64,000 bases of DNA from Fimenecus sp052298855 (GTDB lineage Bacteria > Bacillota > Clostridia > Oscillospirales > Acutalibacteraceae). A program made the translations under genes and the position numbers. Numbering within the stretch: position 1 is the stretch's first letter; every line of letters starts with the position of its first letter. The DNA lies in contig DAVZXP010000005.1 of the NCBI GenBank assembly GCA_052298855.1, positions 1 through 64,000 of the forward strand. Reading direction: 5' to 3'. Below the pieces are notes generated by a model. That model was not told the origin of the DNA. It saw only the letters and a list, made by a program, of their open reading frames with translations, and made no database searches. Positions 38,988 to 46,691 of this stretch are shown here, one piece after another.

Positions 38988-39064
38988 TGGCGCGCTGAGA
39001 GGGACTCGAACCCCCGACCCTCTGCTTAGAAGGCAGATGCTCTATCCAGCTGAGCTATCAGCGC
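38988..39064 (-). tRNA. tRNA-Arg(TCT)
   Basis: 77 nt with CCA. Acceptor GCGCTGA with TCAGCGC, anticodon loop CTTCTAA (TCT), T arm GGTTCGAGTCC. First gene of the cluster after the promoter. Confidence 0.97.
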
Positions 39065-39083
39065 ATTTGTTGAATGCTTGAAT

Positions 39084-39112
39084 ATTATATATGTGTTGAG
39101 GCAATTTGTCAA
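39084..39112 (-). promoter_or_regulatory. tRNA-Arg-His(-Gln) promoter
   Basis: Minus strand TTGACA (39112-39107), 17-bp spacer, TATAAT (39089-39084): perfect consensus. The 39113-39431 stretch between this and the liv promoter is AT-rich and holds no gene I can support. Confidence 0.9.
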
Positions 39113-39431
39113 GGCTTAAATTGTTTTTTTCTTCATATAAACACAAATTGCACCAAAATCATATAAACTACCGTGCCTACCGCTGTCTTAAAATATGCTT
39201 TTCAATTATATATTATATACATAAGTTTTTTTGTGACAGTGCGAATAAAAGCCACTTGTTTTGCCTTATATCAACGCTTTTCAACCTTTCTCGAGCACGC
39301 ACAATGATATTTTAGCAAAAAACCTTATAAAAAATCAATACTACATTTAACAATATTGCGCCGTTGTTTATCGTCTATTTTGACATTATGAACAAATTGT
39401 GAAAAAACAATGAATTTTTTAAAAAAATAAT

Positions 39432-39460
39432 TTGACAAATTTAATATGAGTTTTTATAAT
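39432..39460 (+). promoter_or_regulatory. liv operon promoter
   Basis: TTGACA (39432-39437), 17-bp spacer, TATAAT (39455-39460): perfect consensus. The leader of about 100 nt contains a hairpin (GGAAAGGCA with TGCTTTCC, 39475-39500) of unknown role. Confidence 0.9.
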
Positions 39461-39569
39461 CTATTTATTATTTAAGGAAAGGCACTTTTTAATGCTTTCC
39501 GCCTTGATATTATGAGTATTTTGCAGTGTTATGCTGAAAAATAAATTTTTAGAAAAAGAGGTTACACAA

Positions 39570-40703
39570 ATGAAAAACTTCAAAAAAGTAATCGGCGTTT
39601 TATTGACACTCGCAATAGTTGTTACTTGTTTTGCTGCTTGCGGCGGTAATACAGGCAAAACTACAGGCGACAAAATCGTTGTCGGCGGAACAGGACCTCT
39701 AACCGGAGATGCTTCTTCATACGGCATTTCGGTACAGCAGGGCGCACAGCTTGCTATTGACGAAATCAACGCAGCAGGCGGTATGAACGGAATTCAGCTT
39801 GAATTTATTATGAAAGATGATAAAGCTTTGGCTGCCGAGACTGCAACCGCATACGACCAGTTGATGGACGCAGGTATGCAGATTTCAATCGGCTCGACTA
39901 CAACAGGCTCTTGTGAGGCTTTTGCGGCAAAGGCTGTTGAGGACAACTTGTTCTTCATCACACCCTCCGCTTCCGCAGCTTCCGTAATCGAAGGCAGAAA
40001 GAACGGCTTCCGTGTTTGCTTCGGCGATCCCGACCAGGGCGTGCTTGCGGCTGACACACTTGTAAATGATTACAAGATGAAGAATATCGGTTGCATCTAT
40101 GACACCTCAGATACATATTCAACAGGCGTTTATGAAGCATTCAAGGCTGAGATGGATAAGCTCGGTGTTGCTTTCACAACAAAGACTTTTGACGCAGAAA
40201 ACAAAAAAGACTTCTCAACTCAGGTTGAAGCTCTTAAAAATTGTGATGTAATCTTCACTCCTTTCTATTATACAGAGGCAGGACTTGTTGCTCGTGCTTG
40301 CACAGCTAAGGGCGTAAACGCACTTATCTTCGGTTGCGACGGTCTTGACGGCGTTGCTAATCAGATTGACGCTTCTGTTACAAATGAGATTAAATACATT
40401 ACTCCCTTTGACGTTGAGAGCACAAACGAAAATGTTTCTAAGTTTGTTACAAGCTACAAGGCTAAGTACAACAAAGCTCCCGACCAGTTCGCAGCTGACG
40501 CTTATGACGCTATCTATGTAATTTACAACGCTATGCTTAAAGCAAACATTACAGACGCTAAAATTTCAGCTTCCGAGCTTTGCGACAAGGTTGCGGCTGT
40601 TCTTACAGGCGGTATGGAATTTGCGGGAACAACAGGTACAATGACCTGGAATGCAGGCGGTGCACCGAGCAAGGTTCCGACAATCGTTACCGTTAAAAAG
40701 TAA
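39570..40703 (+). CDS. livK: branched-chain amino acid ABC transporter substrate-binding lipoprotein
   Basis: 377 aa. A lipoprotein signal runs to the lipobox VTCFAAC, so the mature protein is anchored at Cys24 or nearby. The mature part is a periplasmic-binding-protein type I fold: GGTGPLTGDASSYG, QGAQLAIDEINAAGGMNG, ISIGSTTTGSCEA, and DAYDAIYVIYNA near the end. It captures Leu/Ile/Val or related amino acids for LivHMGF. AGAGGTTACAC precedes the ATG at 39570. A 181-nt structured gap separates it from livH, which commonly lets the binding protein be made in excess. Confidence 0.93.
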   Translation: MKNFKKVIGVLLTLAIVVTCFAACGGNTGKTTGDKIVVGGTGPLTGDASSYGISVQQGAQLAIDEINAAGGMNGIQLEFIMKDDKALAAETATAYDQLMDAGMQISIGSTTTGSCEAFAAKAVEDNLFFITPSASAASVIEGRKNGFRVCFGDPDQGVLAADTLVNDYKMKNIGCIYDTSDTYSTGVYEAFKAEMDKLGVAFTTKTFDAENKKDFSTQVEALKNCDVIFTPFYYTEAGLVARACTAKGVNALIFGCDGLDGVANQIDASVTNEIKYITPFDVESTNENVSKFVTSYKAKYNKAPDQFAADAYDAIYVIYNAMLKANITDAKISASELCDKVAAVLTGGMEFAGTTGTMTWNAGGAPSKVPTIVTVKK

Positions 40704-40740
40704 TTGTTTCTTGACTAAACAGCAAAAACTCATTTAAGCA

Positions 40741-40855
40741 GTCGGAGGGGATTATTATATCTTCTCCGACTTCGGCGATTTTTAGGAGAGCTGTAAAACA
40801 CGGCTTTTCTGCGAAAATCGGCTAAAATCACGCCCTTGACGGCTACACTCGGGCA
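40741..40855 (+). other. structured livK-livH intergenic region
   Basis: GTCGGAG (40741-40747) and CTCCGAC (40764-40770) form a hairpin followed by a short T run. Downstream ATCAC-GCCC and GGGC-AA-GTGAT (about 40829-40860) can form a second long stem just before the livH ribosome binding site. No known riboswitch is recognised; partial termination is the simplest role. Confidence 0.45.
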
Positions 40856-40884
40856 AGTGATATACCTTGTAGCAGAAAGGCTAT

Positions 40885-41757
40885 GTGAATTATATGAGTA
40901 TATTATTGGACGGGCTCAGCTTGGGTGCGGTTTATGCACTTATTGCGCTCGGATATACTATGGTTTACGGTATTGCCAAGATGTTGAACTTTGCGCACGG
41001 AGATGTTATAATGATTGGTGCGTATGCTATCTATTCAACAATGGCGCTCAATACGAATCCGTTTATAGCAATGGCGGTTGCGATTGTTGTTTGTACGGTA
41101 ATGGGAATTGTTATTGAAAAATTTGCTTATAAGCCCTTGAGAGGCGCTTCTCCCCTTGCGGTTCTGATTACCGCTATCGGCGTGAGCAATCTTCTTCAAG
41201 GCATTGCACAGCTGATTTACGGCTCGACTTCAATAGCATTTACGGTTGCAAACTTCAAAACCGTTCATATTTTAGGCTCTGAAATCAGCGTCGGCACAAT
41301 TCTTACGCTTGTTGTCGGTGCGATAATTATGATTGGTCTTACATTGTTTGTTAAGAAAACAAGAACAGGCAGAGCTATGCTTGCGGTTTCCGAGGACAGC
41401 GGTGCGGCTCGTCTTATGGGCGTTAATGTTGACAAGATAATTATGCTAACCTTTGCAATAGGCTCGGCTTTGGCTGCCTTTGCAAGCCTTTTCTATATTA
41501 TTCGTATTCCGTCGGTTACCCCGACTTTGGGTGCAATGCCCGGTATCAAGGCGTTCACAGCCGCAGTTATCGGCGGTATCGGTTCTATCCCCGGTGCTAT
41601 GCTCGGCGGAATTTTGCTTGGAATGATTGAGCAGATATGCAAGAACAATCCGACGGTTGAGGCTTACACAACTGCAATTGAATTTTGCTTACTTATCGTG
41701 ATTTTACTTGTTAAGCCTGTCGGCTTGCTCGGTAAACGCAGAAGGGAGAAGGTATAA
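40885..41757 (+). CDS. livH: branched-chain amino acid ABC transporter permease LivH
   Basis: 290 aa, about 8 membrane segments. SLGAVYALIALGYTMVYGI and KMLNFAHGDVIMIGAY are the LivH signature, and FTAAVIGGIGSIPGAMLGG is the coupling region. The start may be GTG 40885 (AGAAAGG only 4 nt upstream) or ATG 40894 (13 nt); neither spacing is ideal. Stop and livM start overlap by one base. Confidence 0.95.
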   Translation: MNYMSILLDGLSLGAVYALIALGYTMVYGIAKMLNFAHGDVIMIGAYAIYSTMALNTNPFIAMAVAIVVCTVMGIVIEKFAYKPLRGASPLAVLITAIGVSNLLQGIAQLIYGSTSIAFTVANFKTVHILGSEISVGTILTLVVGAIIMIGLTLFVKKTRTGRAMLAVSEDSGAARLMGVNVDKIIMLTFAIGSALAAFASLFYIIRIPSVTPTLGAMPGIKAFTAAVIGGIGSIPGAMLGGILLGMIEQICKNNPTVEAYTTAIEFCLLIVILLVKPVGLLGKRRREKV

Positions 41758-42911
41758 TGGGATACGTTTCAAATGTAAAAAAGACCTTCAAGCTCAAATA
41801 CTGCTTTAACTATATCGGCGTTGCGGCTTTCCTTGTGCTTATGATTATTTTAAGCTCAACGGGAGTCCTCAGCCGTTCGGCAGTAAATCTTCTTCCGAAA
41901 ATCGCATACAGCATTATACTTGCGGTTTCGCTTAACCTTGTAGTCGGCTTCCTCGGCGAGCTTTCGCTCGGTCACGCAGGCTTTATGTGCGTAGGCGCAT
42001 ATCTCGGCTCGTATTTTTCGATTTTCTTACACAATTACATTGACAATTCGCTTGTCTGCTTCCTTATTTCGCTTATCGTTGGCGGACTTTTGGCGGCTGT
42101 TTTCGGCTTTATAATCGGACTTCCGGCATTGAGACTTAAAGGCGACTATCTTGCAATAGTTACGCTTGCTTTCGGAGAAATTGTCAGAAACGTTTTCAAA
42201 AACCTGAGCTTCTTCGGCGGTGCAATGGGACTTAAAACCGATAAAATCAAGCTTCAGTCCTCAACGCTTTATATCGTTGCGTTTATACTCGTGCTCGTTG
42301 TGCTTTTCCTTATTCAGAACCTTATCCGTTCAAAGCACGGCAGAGCGATAACCGCTATCAGAGATAATGAAATTGCGGCAAAGGCTATGGGCATCAACGT
42401 TACATATTACAAGCTTTTCGTGTTCGTGATTTCCGCATTTTTTGCAGGTGTTGCAGGCGTTATTTACGGACATTACTACACACCTATCCTCTATTCCGCA
42501 TTCGACTATAACTATTCCATTGAAATTCTTGTTATGGTAGTTATCGGCGGTATCGGCTCGATAAGCGGCTCGATTATCGCTGCGACGGTTATCACATATA
42601 TCAACTTCCTGCTTCAAAACAACCTTTCGGGCGATCTTGCGGCGGTAAGGCTTCTTGTATATGCAATTATCCTTATTGCAATCGTTATTTTCAACAATGC
42701 ACCGGCACTCAAGCCCATTAAGGATAAGCTTAACTTCAAAAATCTTTCGGCTAAGCTCTTCAAGAAAAAGGAGTCAACCATTGTTGACGACGATGTTGCT
42801 TGGAACAGAATTGAGTCGAAGATTAGAATGGATGAGCTTCTTTCCGTTGACGTTAAAAAGCAGGACGGAGAGTTTACCAATCCCGACAAACCTACGAAGG
42901 AGGGCAAATAA
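41757..42911 (+). CDS. livM: branched-chain amino acid ABC transporter permease LivM
   Basis: 384 aa. Nine or ten membrane segments with LNLVVGFLGELSLGHAGFM, GLPALRLKGDYLAIVTLAFG and VMVVIGGIGSISGSI. Starts inside the livH stop (TAATG) after GGAGAAGG. The C-terminus carries about 60 charged residues beyond the last membrane segment (from KDKLNFKNLS to KPTKEGK), longer than usual; function unknown. Confidence 0.94.
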   Translation: MGYVSNVKKTFKLKYCFNYIGVAAFLVLMIILSSTGVLSRSAVNLLPKIAYSIILAVSLNLVVGFLGELSLGHAGFMCVGAYLGSYFSIFLHNYIDNSLVCFLISLIVGGLLAAVFGFIIGLPALRLKGDYLAIVTLAFGEIVRNVFKNLSFFGGAMGLKTDKIKLQSSTLYIVAFILVLVVLFLIQNLIRSKHGRAITAIRDNEIAAKAMGINVTYYKLFVFVISAFFAGVAGVIYGHYYTPILYSAFDYNYSIEILVMVVIGGIGSISGSIIAATVITYINFLLQNNLSGDLAAVRLLVYAIILIAIVIFNNAPALKPIKDKLNFKNLSAKLFKKKESTIVDDDVAWNRIESKIRMDELLSVDVKKQDGEFTNPDKPTKEGK

Positions 42912-42912
42912 T

Positions 42913-43683
42913 ATGGCAGATATTATGCTTAAAACCGAAAATCTCGGTATTTCTTTCGGAGGACTTAAAGCGGTTCAAGACCTCGATATTGAAATTAAAA
43001 AGCAACAGCTTTACGGTCTTGTAGGCCCTAACGGCGCAGGTAAAACAACCGTGTTCAATATGCTCACGGGCGTTTATCAGCCGACAACAGGCACCTTTTA
43101 CCTTGACGGCGAGGAATTAAAGGGCAAAACGCAAGAGCAGATTAACCATAAGGGTATCGCAAGAACATTTCAGAACATCAGACTTTTCAATAATATGAGC
43201 GTTGTTCGTAATGTTATGGTCGGACTTCATAATCAGCCCGAATTCAAGTGCAATCCCTTTGTAAGTATGCTTCGCTTGCCCGGTCATTTTGATTCTGAAA
43301 TCAGAATGAGAGAGAGAGCAAAGGAAATCCTCAAGGTTTTCGGACTTTATGAGGAGAGAAACAATCTTTCGTGCAATCTCCCCTACGGTAAGCAGAGAAA
43401 GCTTGAAATTGCGAGAGCGTTGGCTACAAATCCGAAGCTTTTGCTTCTTGACGAGCCTGCTGCGGGTATGAACCCTCACGAAACAAAGGAGCTTGTCGAT
43501 ATTGTTAAATATATCCGTGATGAATTTGACCTTACGATACTTCTTATCGAGCACGATATGAAATTCGTTTCGGGTCTTTGCGACGAAATAACCGTTCTTA
43601 ACTTCGGAACAGTTCTTGCTCAGGGCGAAACCAAAAAGGCTTTGAGCGACCCCGAGGTTATCAAGGCTTATATAGGAGGTTAA
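42913..43683 (+). CDS. livG: branched-chain amino acid ABC transporter ATPase LivG
   Basis: 256 aa. Walker A GLVGPNGAGKTTVFNML, the LivG-specific HKGIARTFQNIRLF, signature NLPYGKQRKLEIARALA, Walker B LLLLDEPAAGMNP and switch LIEHDMKFV. The signature reads PYGKQ rather than LSGGQ, which is normal for LivG. Starts 1 nt after livM stop. Confidence 0.95.
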   Translation: MADIMLKTENLGISFGGLKAVQDLDIEIKKQQLYGLVGPNGAGKTTVFNMLTGVYQPTTGTFYLDGEELKGKTQEQINHKGIARTFQNIRLFNNMSVVRNVMVGLHNQPEFKCNPFVSMLRLPGHFDSEIRMRERAKEILKVFGLYEERNNLSCNLPYGKQRKLEIARALATNPKLLLLDEPAAGMNPHETKELVDIVKYIRDEFDLTILLIEHDMKFVSGLCDEITVLNFGTVLAQGETKKALSDPEVIKAYIGG

Positions 43684-43686
43684 ATT

Positions 43687-44397
43687 ATGGCATTACTTGA
43701 AGTAAAAGGTCTTGAAGTATATTATGGCGTAATTCAAGCTCTTAAAGGTATTGATTTTGAGGTAAACGAGGGCGAAATCGTAACTCTTATCGGCGCAAAC
43801 GGCGCAGGTAAGACTACCACTATGCAATCGGTTATCGGTCTTATTCCGCCGAAAGCGGGAACGGTCAGTTTCGAGGGCAAGGAGATAACCCATCTCCCCT
43901 GCCACAAGATAGTTTCGCTCGGTATGTCGCAGGTACCCGAGGGAAGACGAATTTTCCAAGAGCTTACCGTTTATCAAAATCTTCTTATGGGCGCATATAT
44001 CCAAAAGGATAAAAAGGCAATTAAAGAGGATATTGAAAAAATATATGCACGTTTTCCGAGACTTGAGGAACGTAAAAATCAGATTGCAGGTACTCTCTCG
44101 GGCGGCGAGCAGCAGATGCTTGCAATGGGCAGAGCGCTTATGAGCCGTCCCAAGCTTCTTATGCTTGACGAGCCGTCAATGGGACTTTCTCCGTTGCTTG
44201 TCGATGAGGTTTTCACAATTATAAAGGACCTCAACAAAGAGGGTACTACTGTTCTTTTGGTTGAACAGAACGCAGGTAAATCACTTGCGATTTCCGACAG
44301 AGCTTACGTCCTCGAAAACGGTAAAATCGTTCTTTCTGGTACGGGCGAGGAGCTTCTTCAGAGTGAGGAAGTCAAAAAGGCTTATCTCGGCGGTTAA
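43687..44397 (+). CDS. livF: branched-chain amino acid ABC transporter ATPase LivF
   Basis: 236 aa. Walker A LIGANGAGKTTTMQSV, VPEGRRIFQELTVYQNLLMG typical of LivF, signature TLSGGEQQMLAMGRAL, Walker B LLMLDEPSMGLSP and LLVEQNAGKSLAI. Completes the importer. AGGAGG lies upstream in the end of livG, 3 nt before the start. Confidence 0.96.
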   Translation: MALLEVKGLEVYYGVIQALKGIDFEVNEGEIVTLIGANGAGKTTTMQSVIGLIPPKAGTVSFEGKEITHLPCHKIVSLGMSQVPEGRRIFQELTVYQNLLMGAYIQKDKKAIKEDIEKIYARFPRLEERKNQIAGTLSGGEQQMLAMGRALMSRPKLLMLDEPSMGLSPLLVDEVFTIIKDLNKEGTTVLLVEQNAGKSLAISDRAYVLENGKIVLSGTGEELLQSEEVKKAYLGG

Positions 44398-44430
44398 TTC
44401 GGTTTATTATTTTTATGAAAGAGTGATAAT

Positions 44431-44982
44431 ATGGTTTACCCAATGACTGTTGCAGGAGTAAAGAGAGATTTACCCCTGTGCAAAATCAACGACAACCTCA
44501 CGATTGCGGCATTTGTAATCTTCGGCGATGTTGAGCTTACCTGTGCATGTGCAAGGGAATTGCTCAAAAAAGCTCCCGAATTTGATTATATGGTTGCACC
44601 CGAGGCAAAGGCTATTCCGCTTATTCACGAAATGGCAAGACAATCGGGCAGGAATGAATATTTCCTTGTCCGCAAGAAAAAGAAAGCCTATATGAACGGT
44701 GTATTTGAGACTGTTGACAAGTCAATCACCACCGAGGGCGAGCAGAAGCTCTATATGGACGGAGCAGACGCCGCTAAAATGAAGGGCAAGAGAATTCTTA
44801 TTCTTGACGACGTCATTTCCACAGGCGGATCTATATCGGCGGTTGAAAACCTCGTTGAGCAGGCAGGCGGTAAGGTAGTCGGCAAAATGGCAATTTTGGC
44901 AGAGGGCGACGCTGCAAACAGAGATGATATTATTTATCTTGAGCCCCTCCCCTTGTTTAACTCCGACGGTACAACGAAATAA
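44431..44982 (+). CDS. adenine phosphoribosyltransferase-like protein
   Basis: 183 aa. The PRPP-binding motif RILILDDVISTGGS is intact, preceded by DYMVAPEAKAIPLIHEMAR and a flexible loop with YFLVRKKKKAYM. The layout is that of Apt/Xpt-type purine salvage enzymes. Adenine versus another base, or a regulatory role, cannot be decided. It follows livF by 33 nt and probably shares its transcript; GAAAGAGTG precedes the ATG. A terminator ends the unit at 45016-45051. Confidence 0.82.
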   Translation: MVYPMTVAGVKRDLPLCKINDNLTIAAFVIFGDVELTCACARELLKKAPEFDYMVAPEAKAIPLIHEMARQSGRNEYFLVRKKKKAYMNGVFETVDKSITTEGEQKLYMDGADAAKMKGKRILILDDVISTGGSISAVENLVEQAGGKVVGKMAILAEGDAANRDDIIYLEPLPLFNSDGTTK

Positions 44983-44985
44983 TTG

Positions 44986-45014
44986 TTGTATTAGCAAAAA
45001 TCTCATAGTATAAT
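44986..45014 (+). promoter_or_regulatory. promoter for the DUF3137 gene
   Basis: TTGTAT (44986-44991), 17-bp spacer, TATAAT (45009-45014). The expected start near 45021 falls inside the stem of the upstream gene's terminator. Confidence 0.55.
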
Positions 45015-45015
45015 T

Positions 45016-45051
45016 AAGGCAACAGGGCAATGCTTTGTTGCCTGTTTTTTT
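45016..45051 (+). terminator. terminator after the phosphoribosyltransferase gene
   Basis: AGGCAACA (45017-45024) and TGTTGCCT (45036-45043), then GTTTTTTT. Confidence 0.85.
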
Positions 45052-45067
45052 GAGATGGGGTGATTTA

Positions 45068-45976
45068 TTGGACGCCAAAAGGATTGCGGAAAGCCTTGAC
45101 CGACTTGAAAAGCTGAGGAAATCCCTGCGAAATTCGGTTGTGTTTTTTATTGTAATCATATCGCTGTTATTCCTATTGCTTTTTTTAGGACCCGATATAT
45201 TTGAAATTGCTCAATTTATCATAGGCGGTGGCTTTATGTTTATAAGCATAATTTTCGGCTCTACGATAAACAAAAAGAAAAGAGTTTACAAAAAGCTTTA
45301 CAACGAGGTTATTGTAAGGACGGTTTTCGAGCGATACTTTGACATCAGGGAATTTAATTCGGACTACGGAATACCTTATTCGGCAATAAAAAATACCCGT
45401 ATGATGAAAATGGGCAACACATATTCCTCAAACGATTTTCTATGTGGGGAATATAAGAGCATCGCCTTTTCCCAATCCGACGTCACAATCAGCGAAGAGC
45501 ATTACACGGGACGGCAGAAAACCTCTATAACCTATTTCAAGGGCAGATGGATGGTTTTTGACTTCAACAAAAATTTTGACTGCGACCTTTTAGTTCACGA
45601 CAAGAGCTTTAACTATGCCGACCACAGAAAGAATCTTTTTTCAAAGGAATTTGAGAAAATCAGATTTGAAAACATTGAATTTAACAAAGCATTTGAGTCC
45701 TATACCAACAACGAGCAAGAGGCTTTTTACATTATCACTCCGCACATTATGGACTCAATGACGGAGCTTCGTGAAAAGACAAACGGTGCATTGATATTCT
45801 GTTTTTGCAGAAATCAGCTTCATATCGGCGTAAACAACCGCCGGGACGCCTTTGAGCCGCCGATTTTCAGACCTATCGACGTCGAGTCCGCAATTTCGGA
45901 TATTTCATATGATGTGAGCATTATAACTCGCTTTGTTGATGAGCTGAATCTCGACAGAAAGGTATATAAAAAATAA
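45068..45976 (+). CDS. DUF3137 membrane protein
   Basis: 302 aa. A charged N-terminal helix (AKRIAESLDRLEKLRKSLR) leads into two membrane segments at about residues 23-70, then a soluble C-terminal domain with the DUF3137 pattern (FKGRWMVFDFNKNF, QLHIGVNNRRDAFEPP). Function unknown. TTG at 45068 is chosen because GGGGTGA lies just upstream; an ATG at 45035 sits inside the terminator stem and is rejected. It is followed by lemA with a separate promoter. DUF3137 and LemA genes often occur together. Confidence 0.8.
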   Translation: MDAKRIAESLDRLEKLRKSLRNSVVFFIVIISLLFLLLFLGPDIFEIAQFIIGGGFMFISIIFGSTINKKKRVYKKLYNEVIVRTVFERYFDIREFNSDYGIPYSAIKNTRMMKMGNTYSSNDFLCGEYKSIAFSQSDVTISEEHYTGRQKTSITYFKGRWMVFDFNKNFDCDLLVHDKSFNYADHRKNLFSKEFEKIRFENIEFNKAFESYTNNEQEAFYIITPHIMDSMTELREKTNGALIFCFCRNQLHIGVNNRRDAFEPPIFRPIDVESAISDISYDVSIITRFVDELNLDRKVYKK

Positions 45977-45981
45977 AATTC

Positions 45982-46010
45982 TTGCAAAATATAAAGCTAT
46001 ATATTAAAAT
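45982..46010 (+). promoter_or_regulatory. lemA promoter
   Basis: TTGCAA (45982-45987), 17-bp spacer, TAAAAT (46005-46010). Confidence 0.65.
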
Positions 46011-46039
46011 AAAACTAACATAATATAGGAGTGATTAAT

Positions 46040-46585
46040 ATGATTTTTGCAATAATCTTGGCAGTTATCATTGTGTTTGTGATAGCTTGGTACATAAGCG
46101 TTATGAACAAAATCAAGACAACGCAGGTTAAAATCGCCGAAGCTCGCTCGGGTATCGACATTGCCCTGACGAAGCGCTTTGACATTTTGACAAAGCTGCT
46201 TGATATTACAAAGGCTTATGCAAATCACGAAAAATTTACGATTATTGAAACTATTAAAATGCGTAAGGGTATGAGCGTTGCCGAGTGCTCGGAAATAAAC
46301 GCAAAGCTCAACGAAACCGCACACGCTATCAATATGGTTGCCGAGGCTTATCCCGAGCTTCGTTCAAGCGAAAACTTCAAGCAGCTTCAAATTACCGTTG
46401 CGGACGTCGAGGAGCACCTTTCGGCATCAAGACGGGTTTACAACGCAAATGTTTCGTATTACAATCAGCTTATCGTTAAATTCCCGTCGTCTATCGTGGC
46501 AAATTCAATCGGCGCAAAGGCTGAGGAATTTTTCCAAGCGGATGACGAAAAGAGAAGCGACGTTAAAATGGATTTTAATTCCTAA
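46040..46585 (+). CDS. lemA: LemA family protein
   Basis: 181 aa. One N-terminal membrane segment (about residues 2-20) is followed by the helical LemA domain: KTTQVKIAEARSGIDIALTK, LTKLLDITKAYANHEK, and SSENFKQLQITVADVEEHLS with SRRVYNANVSYYN. The bundle lies outside or at the membrane in relatives; biochemical role undefined. ATG at 46040 lies 8 nt after AGGAG; an in-frame GTG at 46031 overlaps that site. Confidence 0.92.
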   Translation: MIFAIILAVIIVFVIAWYISVMNKIKTTQVKIAEARSGIDIALTKRFDILTKLLDITKAYANHEKFTIIETIKMRKGMSVAECSEINAKLNETAHAINMVAEAYPELRSSENFKQLQITVADVEEHLSASRRVYNANVSYYNQLIVKFPSSIVANSIGAKAEEFFQADDEKRSDVKMDFNS

Positions 46586-46590
46586 AACAA

Positions 46591-46627
46591 ACGGCAATGT
46601 GCATTTTTGTGCATTGCCATATTTTAT
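46591..46627 (+). terminator. probable terminator after lemA
   Basis: GGCAATG (46593-46599) and CATTGCC (46612-46618) with a 12-nt loop, then ATATTTTAT. Weak T tract. Confidence 0.55.
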
Positions 46628-46630
46628 GTA

Positions 46631-46659
46631 TTGACAGCGAACAAATGTTCTGTTAAAAT
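46631..46659 (+). promoter_or_regulatory. dinB promoter with LexA box
   Basis: TTGACA (46631-46636), 17-bp spacer, TAAAAT (46654-46659). CGAACAAATGTTCT (46638-46651) lies in the spacer and matches the Gram-positive LexA consensus CGAACNNNNGTTCG at all but the last base. Confidence 0.85.
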
Positions 46660-46691
46660 ATGCTTACCTAATAAACAAAGGGGGCAGTTTT

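Noticed and set aside
40741..40860. A known riboswitch class between livK and livH
   Set aside because: No conserved core of a recognised class is present.
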